From the NCBI GenBank assembly GCA_033239125.1, contig BSWB01000004.1, positions 32,485,501 through 32,549,500 of the forward strand: a DNA stretch of 64,000 nucleotides, in the 5' to 3' direction. Position 1 is the stretch's first letter; each line of letters starts with the position of its first letter. The translations under genes and the position numbers were made by a program. The notes under the pieces were generated by a model that saw nothing but the letters and a program-made list of their open reading frames with translations, did no database searches and was not told the DNA's origin. This stretch comes from Fagopyrum homotropicum. Lineage: Eukaryota; Streptophyta; Magnoliopsida; Caryophyllales; Polygonaceae. Shown piece by piece: positions 21,376 to 32,200 of this stretch.

Positions 21376-21436
21376 AAAAATCGGGCTGTTCATCATGCCA
21401 GATCGGCCGATTTATATAAGATCCACCCGATTTTCT
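21376..21436. repeat. Palindrome cluster, ATCGGCCGAT type (LTR B)
   Basis: AAAAATCGGG half-site (21376-21385), GATCGGCCGATTT (21401-21413) and CCCGATTTTCTTC (21427 on). The three sites are spaced about 24 bases apart. The same cluster is in the 3' LTR around 40952-41012. A second copy of the palindrome lies at 20791-20806. Confidence 0.88.
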
Positions 21437-21689
21437 TCTCTATTGATCTTTAATTGATGAATCTGTATGTTAAGGTGTTAGGTTGTTGAAATCCTAGTGT
21501 TTATTAAGCTTAATTTAGCTTAGGATCACCTAATGCTATCAATCTAAGTGAGGGAAGAGATCTACCCGATGATTCCCGATCTTAGATACCTAAGATGATA
21601 AATTCTATGTAGTAGTGAGCCTCATAAGCCGCTATTGGATCAAGTGTGCTAGGAATGTTGCTTGAGACTTCCCTATTCCGAGACTTACC

Positions 21690-21817
21690 CGGTAAGGAGA
21701 GGGTTACCCCTTAAGTAGTATCCGGTTTTTGTAAAATTCCCTAATTTAACCCCTTGAGACCTACCCGGTAATAGGAGTTTGATGCGGGACTAGTGAAGTG
21801 AGAGACCTACCCGGTAA
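21690..21817. repeat. GAGACYTACCCGGTAA repeats in LTR B
   Basis: Three clear copies at 21690-21705, 21766-21781 and 21802-21817, plus a decayed one near 21559. They are the reverse complement of the TTACCGGGTAAGTCTC repeats in A, C and E, as expected for the opposite orientation. Confidence 0.85.
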
Positions 21818-22282
21818 TTGCTTCCATTAGTGAAACACCCTTTCCCAACACCGCAGCTTTGTCCTTAGAATCCTTAGAACCTTGAGTCCAATGCCATAAC
21901 CGGAGATCTTGACCTCTAGAATCCATTTCTCTCTCTTTTATCACATAGTTTGTGCTTGTGTTACTTGTTTGTTTTCATTGATTTGTTAGCATAGTTGATT
22001 GTTCGTTTAGCATGAATTGTGATCCTTGGTTGATCACCTAAAAACCCACCAAAAACATTTAGATTTTCATTCCTTTATTCCTTTCTCTTTTCTTAACTAG
22101 ATCTTCACTAAACTTAATCACAAATCGAATTGATCTCACCTTAGTCTTTGTGTTCGACCTCGGAATACTATCCCTACTACAAACGTCCCATACATTGCGG
22201 GTTCGCTAGGAGTTAGGATAAAAATAACGAGTATAAATTTAAGGCTTATTGCGTGCATCTATTCCTGAGCGTAACAAGTTTT

Positions 22283-22300
22283 TGGCGCCGTTGCCGGGGA
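22283..22300 (+). other. Primer-binding site, tRNA-Asp (element B)
   Basis: TGGCGCCGTTGCCGGGGA, complementary over 18 bases to the tRNA-Asp(GTC) 3' end with CCA, six bases after the LTR. Confidence 0.93.
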
Positions 22301-22416
22301 CTAGGTCTAGATTGAGTCTATTTGTGATTGTTTATAGTGTAGATCTTTCTTGTTGCTTTTGATCTCTCTTTGGTTTGTGTCTTTGCTTTTCAGAAAATCT
22401 CTTACTCTTTAGGTGT

Positions 22417-25400
22417 ATGCGAAGATCTCGTGGCAAGGATTTAGCTCCATTCGATCCTGAGCCGGAGAAAACCCTTAGATCTAGATCCAAGAGCATTAAA
22501 AAGGGAAAAGAGATGGCCGGAAGAGATCTCCAAGCTGAATTGGATGAGGCTTTAGAGCAAATAAGGCTAAGAGATGAGCTCTTGGAGGAAGAAAGGAGAC
22601 TTGCCAATGAGAGGCAAGAAGCAACTAGGAGGGAGATTGATGAGATTAGGCAAGCCCTTGTACAAGAAGAGCTTAATCGTCAACAACCTCCACCTCCTCC
22701 ACCACCACAACCGCAGCCGGCGGCGAACGTTAGGGTTGTGCCCATTGCTATTGAAGAGCCACAAACATTAAGGAGACGTATGGATCCGGCACAAAGAGCA
22801 CACCATCCGGGTGTGAACTTAGGAGATCTCGCAACCCACAACTACGAGCTCCGCCCTCAAGTTCTACAAATGATCCGGCATAATCAATTTGGAGGGATGG
22901 AAGGAGAGTCTCCTCATCAACACTTGATGAACTATGAGATTTTGATGGAGACTCTTAGACCGCCTAGATTGGAGAGCAACAACCATAAGCTTAGGGCTTT
23001 CTCCTTCTCTCTTAAGAACAAAGCCTTGGCTTGGTATCAATCTATTCCACAAGGGCGAGTAAGTACTTGGGAGGAGATGACAACGGAGTTTTTGACTATG
23101 TTCTTCCCACCTTCCAAGACTACCGAATTAAGAGGGAAGATCAATGCCTTCGTGATGAAGGATAGAGAGAGTTTGTTCAAGTGTTGGGAGAGGTTCAAAG
23201 ATCTTCTCCTAGATTGTCCACACCATGGCATACCGAAAATTGAGCTATTGGAGATCTACTTCAAAGGACTTGATGAAGATAGCCAATTCAAGCTCCAATC
23301 TCTTTCCGGTGGGACTTTCATGGAGAAAAATGTGGATGATGCTTGGGAGTATGTAGAGAAACAAGCTCTAGTGATTGAGAAATACTCCCATAGGAAGAGT
23401 GAAGGGAGAAAGGCGGGAGCATATGAGGTGAGTGAAGTCACCATGAGCAATTTCAAGCTTGACGCCATCAACAACGAATTGAAATCTTTGAGGGAGTTGT
23501 GTACTACCACTTTGAAGAACCAAGCAACTCCTCAAGTGCAAGTGCAAGCTAATTTGTCTTCCAAGGAGGAAGATGTGAACTACATGGGAAGGGGCAACTA
23601 CAACAACTATCAAGGCCCAAGGAACTTCAACAACAACCGGCAATTCAACAATTACCGGCCCAACCACAACCATCCCGGGTTTTCCTATTCTAACCCGGAT
23701 GGAGCCTTGAACCCTCCCGCTTCCACAAGCACAACTTCACCACCAAAAGCTTCACAAGAACCTCCACCCGGATTTACTCAACCTCCAAAGGATAGAACCG
23801 AAATGATGTTTGAGCAATTGCTTGGGAGGTTGAGTGGTCTTGAGAGCACGGTGACTTCCATTTCTAAGGCTCAAAAGGTTTTGGAAGCACAAGTGTTCCA
23901 AAACGCGGGTGAAGCCCATAGAGATCCGGGAAAGCTTCCCGGAAGAACCGAAGAAAATCCAAGAGGCCAAGTGTTGGCTATTACAACGAGGAGTGGGTTA
24001 AGCATGAAGGATCCTTTGCCCAAGGAGAATGCTAAAGGGAAGCAAGTGGTGAATGAAGAAGAGCCATTACAAGATGGAGGCAAGAGCAAGGATGTTGAGC
24101 CAACATATGTGGCACCGCCTCCATACAAGCCACCACTACCGTTCCCTCAATTACGAGCAAGGGCTCGCTTGGACAACCACTTTGGTAAATTCCTTGAACT
24201 TATGTCTAAATTTCATATTAATATTCCATTCATGGATGCTATCTTAGGTATGCCGGCATATGGCAAGTTCTTAAAGGAGATACTCTCCAACAAAAGGAAG
24301 TTGGAGGAGTATGGGGACATAAGGATGACAAAGAGATCCTCGGAGTTGATTCAAACGATGAAGGAGTAGATGCCTCCTAAGCTAAGAGATCCGGGATCCT
24401 TTTGTGTGCCAATCGGAGTAGGAGAAGTGAAGTATGACGCCCTATGTGATCTTGGGGCAAGTGTAAGCATCATCCCGCTTGCACTTTGCAACAAGGTTGG
24501 GCTAGGAGAGCCAAAGCCGGTCAAGATGACCCTTTACATGGCGGACCGCTCAATCACTCATCCGGTTGGAATCTTGGAAGACATTCCGGTGTAACTAGGG
24601 AAGTTCTATGTGCCCATAGACTTCGTTGTTTTGGATATCCCGGCGGACTATCCGGTTCCTATCATCTTGGGGAGACCTTTCCTAGCTACCTCTAGATGTC
24701 TAGTAGATTGCAAGAATGGGACTCTCTCCTTCAACATTGGAGAAGAGAACATCAAGTTCAAGTTGTCCACAATGCTGAAAGGGCCAACCCTTGATGAAGA
24801 TGTCTTCAACATTGTTGAAGAAGAGAAGTCTAGAGAGGTTGTGAGCTCAATCTTTCTCAAGGATCCGCTTGAGAAGGTTCTTAGCTTAAGTTTGATGAAG
24901 GAAGGAGTTGAGGAGAGTAGCAATGAAGTAATCAAGGCCTTGAATGCATTGGACGAGCTACCAAGTGTTGGATTTGAAGAACTAGAAGAAGAGAGAAGCA
25001 AGCAGGAAAATCGGACTGGGGGTCCAGATCGGCCGATTTTTGGCCTTATGCTGAAGTTTCATCAAATTCTGCAAAAACAGAAACTCAGATCGACCTACCC
25101 TCATGAAAATCGGCCGATTATCCTGGCTGGGGCGATTTTCCTGAGTCTTTTCAGCATCAACCAAGTGTTCATGAGCAATCATCAAGGGACTTCAAGGAGG
25201 CCTCCATGGCTTTGCAATCATCTCAACCTACATTGTATGGATCGTCTCCAACCGAAAAAGGTCCTCCTCAACTTGATCTTAAACCTCTTCCTTCTCATTT
25301 AAAGTATGCTTTCCTTGGTTCAAATTCTACTTATCCGGTGATTGTGAATGCATCTTTGAATGATGATGAGCTTAATAGATTGTTGAATGAACTGAAACCG

Positions 25401-26797
25401 CATAGAAAAGCCATTGGCTATACCATTGAAGATTTAGTTGGCATAAAACCTTCTTTGTGCATGCATAAGATATTGATGGAAGATAATCATAAACCCTCTA
25501 TTGAACATCAAAGGAGATTGAATCCTATAATGAAAGAGGTGGTTAAAAAGGAGATCATAAAGTTGCTAGATGCGGGAATTATCTACCCTATCTCGGATAG
25601 TAAGTGGGTTAGTCCCGTTCATGTAGTTCCTAAGAAGGGTGGGATGACCGTAGTGACCAATGAGAACAACGAACTAATCTCAACTAGGACGGTTACAGGA
25701 TGGAGGATGTGCATTGATTATAGGAAGCTTAACATGGCCTCTAGGAAAGATCACTTCCCCTTCCCTTTATTGACCAAATGTTGGAGAGATTAGCTCAACA
25801 TTCCCATTTTTGTTACCTAGATGGCTATAGTGGATTCTTCCAAATCCCTATCCACCCCGATGACCAAGAAAAAACCACATTTACATGTCCATGGGGTACC
25901 TTTGCATATAGGAGAATGCCATTTGGGTTGTGTAATGCACCCTCCACCTTCCGAAGGTGTATGATGACTATATTTTCTGAATATATTGAGAATATCATGG
26001 AGGTGTTTATGGATGACTTTTCTGTTTATGGATCTTCCTTTGATAATTGCCTAGCTAACTTGTCTTTGGTTCTTAAGAGATGTGAGGAGACAAATCTTGT
26101 CTTAAATTGGGAAAAATGTCACTTCATGGTAAGTGAAGGAATTGTGTTAGGACACTTGGTGTCTAACCGTGGCATTGAGGTTGATAGGGCCAAGATTGAA
26201 ACGATAGAGAAGTTACCACCACCTACCTCGGTGAAAGGGGTAAGGAGTTTCTTAGGGCATGCCGGTTTTTACCGGAGGTTTATTCAAGATTTCTCTAAAA
26301 TTTCTAAGCCTCTTACTAACCTACTAATGAAAGATGTTTAGTTTGTTTTCTCCAAAGATTTCCTTGAGGCTTTTTGTAGGTTGAAGAACGCTTTGATCTC
26401 CGCACCTATCATGCAACCTCCGGATTGGAGCCTACCGTTTGAGATCATGTGTGATGCAAGCATGTAGCCGTTGGGGCTGTTTTGGGGCAAAGGAAAGATG
26501 GGCGCACTCATGCCATTTATTATGCTAGCAAGACGCTAGATGATGCCCAACTTAACTATGCCACAACCGAGAAAGAGTTGCTAGCGGTAGTGTATGCCTT
26601 TGAGAAGTTCCGCTCATATCTTCTTGGAGCGAAGGTCATAGTGTATACGGATCATGCTGCGATCCGTTATCTCCTTACCAAGAAGGATGCCAAGCCTAGG
26701 TTGATTCGGTGGATCCTTCTTCTTCAAGAATTTGATTTGGAGATCCGGGACAAGAAGGGGTCCGAAAATTAAGTGGCGGATCACCTTAGTAGACTCC
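22417..26797 (+). pseudogene. gag-pol of element B, part 1 (Gag, protease, RT, RNase H)
   Basis: Gag starts at MRRSRGKDLAPFDPEPEKT (ATG 22417), with a coiled-coil N-terminus, Pro-rich stretch, Gag core (LAWYQSI, FFPPSKT, DCPHHGIPKIELLEIYFKG) and an Asn-rich C-terminus without a zinc knuckle, ending near AITTRSG. The protease has DLGAS. The RT has WVSPVHVVPKKGG, MCIDYRKLN, YSGFFQIPIHPDDQEKTTF and the catalytic FMDD (about 26009-26020). RNase H includes YTDHAAIRYL. Lesions: TAG at 24367-24369, TAA at 24592-24594, a frameshift near 25206-25300 in the linker, a frameshift near 25770-25790, TAG at 26339-26341, a frameshift before 26482 and TAA at 26770-26772. It breaks off where element C entered; integrase resumes at 36927. 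Confidence 0.88.
25005..25142. repeat. Palindrome clusters in the protease-RT linker of element B
   Basis: Two clusters: AAAATCGGAC, GATCGGCCGATTTT (25027-25040), then AAAATCGGCCGATTA (25107-25120) and GGGGCGATTTTCC. The equivalent linker of close relative C carries CACGGCCGTG motifs instead. Confidence 0.85.
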
Positions 26798-26808
26798 CAA
26801 TCTTTCCA
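26798..26808. other. Templated filler at the deleted left end of element C
   Basis: CAATCTTTCCA at the junction of B pol and the truncated LTR is an exact copy of 26855-26865, 57 bases away inside the LTR. This is the pattern left by synthesis-dependent end joining. Confidence 0.7.
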
Positions 26809-27547
26809 GTGAACTAAAACAAAATCAAGCTGAAATTAGAATGAGAGTAACTCACAATCTTTCCAAAAGAAGGTTCAAATGTTTCATACAACTCTAGAAA
26901 TAGAATCCGGAATTCTTCACTACAAAAGCTATCAAAGTGTGGCAATGGTGTGTGTTCTTCTTTTCCTCTTCAATGGAGCTCTTCTTCTTCCTCTTTGACA
27001 CTTTCCTTCCTAGAAAATCTTCTTGTTGAGAGGATATTTTTGTTAAAGGAAATGGATAATGGAGAGCTGCTCCAAGATGCTTCTCATAGCCCACGAAGGA
27101 CCACTTTTATAACAAACTTGCATGAGCTGGCCATGAGAGTCGTGGCACAGCTGTCACAAGAATCTGGGAAAATCCACGGGTGGTTCCACGGCCGTGGAGT
27201 GTCAGAGAACCGTGATTCTGTGCAGAAACTTCGCCTTGGATGATTAAGCTGTGATTTGGTGCATAGCTAGTGTAGGCAAGGTTCCATGAGTCCTCCTTAG
27301 CCCTTAATTTGCATCCTAATGCGTCCGAGGATGTGTCATCTTGACGAACGATCCTCAAACGTATCGTTTTGGCTCCTAAATCTCCCAAAAATACCTACAA
27401 AGCAACGCACAAGTCCGTGTAGACGTCTATCTCGACAAAGTACGTGAATTGAATGCAAACGTCACGAACTAGTGCTAAACCATGCATGAATGAGTGAGAA
27501 ATCTACCTAAATGATTGCCTAAAACTAAGTCATAAATCGTGTTATCA
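26808..27547 (-). repeat. 3' LTR of element C, truncated
   Basis: Matches 36188-36926 of the 5' LTR almost base for base (one extra A near 27385 and a few substitutions) and lacks the remaining gag-side 1080 bases. It includes TTCCACGGCCGTGGA at 27184-27198. Confidence 0.9.
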
Positions 27548-27585
27548 AAATACCCCGTACTTAAGGTTTGCTCGTCCCCGAGCAA
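27548..27585 (-). promoter_or_regulatory. Polypurine tract and adjacent hairpin (element C)
   Basis: Minus strand AAGTACGGGGTATTT (27548-27562), with one change from the AAGTATGGGG of the other elements. The hairpin TTGCTCGTCCCCGAGCAA (27568-27585) has a 7-bp stem. The C-G pair in the stem replaces the T-A pair of D and E. Confidence 0.85.
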
Positions 27586-29156
27586 ATTCCCAACTATAGA
27601 CTAAGAGATGACATGATTTATGTATGCAGAAAAATGGCGAAATCTTTTTAGGTTTGTGCTTCTACTATTGGATCACCTTCATAGTCATGTTCAATGGCAA
27701 TTGGACAAGCAATTATGTATCAAACAAATGAAGGCATGGAAAGACAATTGTACTTAACTCAAACGCATGCATGAGATGTAAGGATGAAGAGGTCAAGAAG
27801 ATCAAGAGTATATCCAATCTAGATTACTAAGTCTTACAAACATGCAAGTAGGTCATAAGGTCTTGTGACATAAAAGGCCAAGAAACGTTGTGATTAGGTG
27901 GGGAATTCTCTAGGTTATGTGATGCAAATCCGGGAATGGAACTAACTCCACATCCTTGTCCTCGATTAACTCCCCTCAAGTGTATATTTTTCCCTATCTT
28001 GCTTTCTTTTCTTTTTCTTTGACTTATTTTTGAGACAATGGCATTGGTGTACAATAGCCGAAACCTCGGTGATTAGCCTTCCTCGGGCTTTTTCTATTTT
28101 TCGAGGTGCATCCACACCGGGCACACATACCAAAGCTCGTTAGGGCTATTGGTTCATTTGACTTTGGCAAGGTACCAAGACCCGATTATGTGAAGTGTAC
28201 CGAGTTATTTGTCATTTAAACCAACGCCCCCAAACCTATATTTTTGGCTACACTTCCACAATAATTTCAGCATTTCATTCATGACATTCTTTTTATCAAC
28301 AACTTTACCCCACACTTGCTTTTCACACACTTCATCACACTAGCATGCTCCTATTCCCGGATGGGTTAAAAGAGGTCAATTTTATATCAATTGAGGTGCT
28401 CAAGCAATCATGATCAAGATGAGAAGTAGAGAAAGATGAGATGCCTCATTCATTCCTAGATGGTATGCAAGAACTATCATGTAATTTCGACTTTCAATAC
28501 TCAATCCATTCTAGGCAATCATCATGATCACAAATCATTCATAGAATTCAAGAGAAGTAGTTCAAGTCCACATATGCATTTATCAATTCAACACATAAGG
28601 CCATCCATAGCCAATTCACAAGACAAGATTCATCATTAGGATCATATCCAAGCCTAGAAAGCACAAAAATTTTTAAATTTTCTGATTTTTATGGGATTTT
28701 CGTTTTAAGTATGTACAATGCAAGACATGTGAAGATTTTAAACTATCCTAGATGCTCATCATGCAAAGGATCATGCAAACCCCACCCCATACTTAGAAAC
28801 ACATTGTCCCCAATGTGTAAATGAAGTAAAGAGAGCGAAAGAAGGTTCTCACAATGTAAAAGTGGTTTGCTATGGTAATTGGGATTTCTCAAATGAATTG
28901 ATGTTGGATGATCCTATCAACCATGGTAGAGAGCTCTAAGCATCCATCAAAGCTTCAGAACCCGCGCTAGGCGCCGCTAGCCGTCCAAGTCCGCGTCCGC
29001 TCCACCCATAATTGGTGAGGGTTTCATCATCATCATTCATATGCCAAGAAAGGCTTCCAATGCTACTAAGGCTCTAGGACACACACAAAGTAGACAAAAC
29101 ACAAACAAAGATAGAAAAATCTAAAAACGAAAACAAAACGAAAAAAAGAAAAATGT
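27586..29156 (-). other. Element C 3' spacer
   Basis: No ORF1 is present. A second polypurine-tract-like block lies at 28784-28819 (ACCCCATACTTAGAAAC plus ATTGTCCCCAATGTG). The rest aligns in outline with 38265-39978 of B. The short ORF at 27827-28054 resembles nothing. Confidence 0.7.
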
Positions 29157-29187
29157 TACCAATGGGTTGCCTCCCACGAAGCGCTTC
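29157..29187 (-). promoter_or_regulatory. Conserved post-pol hairpin and GT donor-like site (element C)
   Basis: Minus strand GTGGGAGGCAACCCATTGGTAA. The stem is TGGG/CCCA with an outer G-T wobble, and GGTAAC follows directly. It is the counterpart of 3076-3108. Confidence 0.6.
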
Positions 29188-29222
29188 TTTAAGGTCATTA
29201 GCTTGACCAAACTCGGGGGCGT

Positions 29223-32200
29223 CTATTCAAGGTGAAGTGGGGCAATCATGTCCACCGGAGCTCCCGGAATATACTTCTTCAAGCGGTGCCCATTCACTTT
29301 GAAATTCCCACAATGCTCTCCTCCTATCTCAATAGCTCCATGGGGAAAGATCTTCTTCACCACATATGGCCCGGTCCATCTTGATTTGAGCTTTCCGGGA
29401 AAGAGCCTTAGCCTTGAGTTGAAGAGAAGGACAAGGTCGCCTTCACTCAACTCCTTCGGGATGATCCTCTTGTCATGCCATCTTTTGGTTCTCTCCTTGT
29501 AGATCCGGGCATTCTCATAAGCTTCCAACCGGATCTCTTCAAGGGCGTTTATATCAAGCAACCTCTTCTCTCTCGCCTCTTTGAGGTCAAAATTTAGCCA
29601 CTTAATGGCCCAATAAGCTCTATGCTCCATTTCCACCGGAAGATGGCAAGACTTGCCATAGACTAATTTGTAAGGAGTGGTGCCAATTGGTGTCTTGAAG
29701 GCGGTTCTATATGCCCACAATGCGTCATTGAGCTTCATAGCCCAATCCTTTCTTGTCCTAGATACCGTCTTCTCAAGGATGGCCTTTATCTCCCGGTTGG
29801 AGATCTCCACTTGGCCACTAGTTTGGGGATGGTGAGGTGTTGCCACCTTATGAGTCACCCCATACTTAGCCAAAAGCGCCCCAAAATTCCTATTGGTGAA
29901 GTGCTTTCCTCCATCACTAATGATCACCCTTGGTGTTCCAAACCTAGGGAAGATCACTCGGTTGAAGAACCGCACCACCACCTTGGCATCATTTGTAGGA
30001 GAGGCGATTGCCTCCACCCATCTTGACACATAGTCCACCGCCAATAGGATGTAGAGATTTCCACATGAAGAAGGGAATGGTCCCATGAAGTCCACACCCC
30101 ACACATAAAAAATCTCCACTTCTTGGATGTTGTTCAAGAGCATTTCATTCCTCCTTGAGATGTTGCCCGTCCTTTGGCAAGCATCACATGCCGCTACAAA
30201 ACCTTGCACATCTCTAAACAAGTTAGGCCAATAAAAACCGGATTGCAATACCTTGGCACACGTCTTGTGTGAGCTAGCATGGCCTCCACATGGTAAGGAG
30301 TGACAATGCCGGATCACACTCTCCACTTCATCTTCCGGTATGCATCTTCTAAACATCTCATCCGGTCCACTCTTGAATAGAAGCGGTTCACTCCAATAGT
30401 AGTGCCTCACGTCGTTGAAGAACTTCTTCCTCTGTGCATATGTCAATCCGGGAGGTACTTCCTCACATACTAAGTAGTTCACGATGTCGGCATACCATGG
30501 CTCACTTCCTCTAGACACTTGGGACAAGCATTCCTCCACCATTTGTAATTGCTCATCCCGGAATGAGTCATCAATTGGGATGTCATCTCTTTCAAGCTCT
30601 AATGGTGGGAGTCTACTAAGGTGATCTGCCACCGAGTTCTCGGATCCCTTCCTGTCCCGTATTTCCAAATCAAATTCTTGTAGAAGAAGGATCCACTGAA
30701 TCAACCTAGGTTTGGCATCCTTCTTGGTAAGTAGATAACGGATCGCAGCATGATCCGTATAAACTATGACCTTCGGTCCAACAAGATATGAGCGGAACTT
30801 CTCAAATGCATACACCACCACTAGCAACTCCTTCTCGGTGGTAGCATAATTGAGTTGGGCATCATCTAGCGTCTTGCTAGCATAGTAAATAGCATGAGTT
30901 CGCCCTTCTTTCCTTTGCCCCAAAACGGCCCCAACGGCTACATTGCTCGCATCACACATGATCTCAAATGATAGACTCCAATCCGGAGGTTGCATGATAG
31001 GTGCGGAGATCAAGGCGTTCTTCAACCTACAAAAAGCTTCAAGACAATCTTTGGAAAGAAAAAATCAACATCTTTCATTAATAGGTTAGTGAGGGGCTTA
31101 GAAATTTTAGAGAAATCTTGAATAAACCTCCTGTAGAAACCGGCATGCCCTAAGAAACTCCTTACCCCTTTCACCGAGGTAGGTGGTGGCAACTTCTCTA
31201 TCGTTTCAATCTTGGCCCTATCAACCTCAATGCCACGGTCAGACACCAAGTGTCCTAACACAATGCCTTCACTTACCATGAAGTGGCATTTTTCCTAATT
31301 TAAGACAAGATTTGTCTCCTCACATCTTTGCAATACTAATGACAAGTTAGCCAAGTAATTATCGAAAGAAGAACCATAAACAGAGAAATCATCCATAAAC
31401 ACTTCCATGATATTTTCAATGTATTCCGAAAAGATAGCCATCATACACCTTTGGAAGGTGGCGGGTGCATTACACAACCCAAATGGCATTCTTCTATATG
31501 CAAAAGTACCCCATGGACATGTAAAGGTTGTTTTCTCTTGGTCATCGGGGTGGATAGGGATTTGGAAGAATCCACTATAGCCATCTAGGTAGCAAAAATG
31601 AGAGTGTTGAGCTAACCTCTCTAGCATTTGGTCAATGAAGGGGAGAGGGAAGTGATCCTTCCTAGAGGTCATGTTCAATTTCCTATAAACAATGCACATC
31701 CTCCACCCCGTAACCGTCCTAGTCGGGATTAGTTCATTATTCTCATTGGTTACTACGGTCATCCCACCCTTCTTAGGAACTACATGAACGGGACTAACCC
31801 ACTTACTATCCGAGATAGGGTAGATAATTCCCGCATCTAGCAACTTAATGATTTCCTTTTTGACTACCTCTTTCATTATAGGATTCAATCTCCTTTGATG
31901 TTCAATAGAGGGTTTATGATTATCTTCCATCATTATCTTATGCATGCACAAAGAAGGCTTATTGCCAACCAAATCATCAATAGTATAGCCTATGGCTTTC
32001 CTATGCAATCTTAGTTCATGCAACAACTTAGCAAGTTCATCATCACTCAAACATGCATTAACAATCACCGGATATGAAGAATTTTCACCAAGAAAAGCAT
32101 ACTTTAAATGAGAGGGGAGGGGTTTGAGTTCAAGTTTAGGAGGACCTTTATCGATGGGAGACGATCCAAATAATGTTGGATGAGATGAATCCAAAGCAAA

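Larger units (their letters stand above)
20446..22276 (+). repeat. 5' LTR of element B
   Basis: 1831 bp, TGATAACGTG to GAGCGTAACA. It carries palindromes at 20791-20806 and 21376-21434, GAGAC(C/T)TACCCGGTAA repeats at 21690, 21766 and 21802, and a TATA-like GAGTATAAATTTAAGG at 22230-22245, about 45 bases from the LTR end. Confidence 0.93.

Noticed and set aside
24648..25001. Opposite-strand ORFs inside gag-pol of B (and counterparts such as 32298-32735, 33294-33608)
   Set aside because: They mirror the conserved coding frame on the other strand and recur only because gag-pol recurs.
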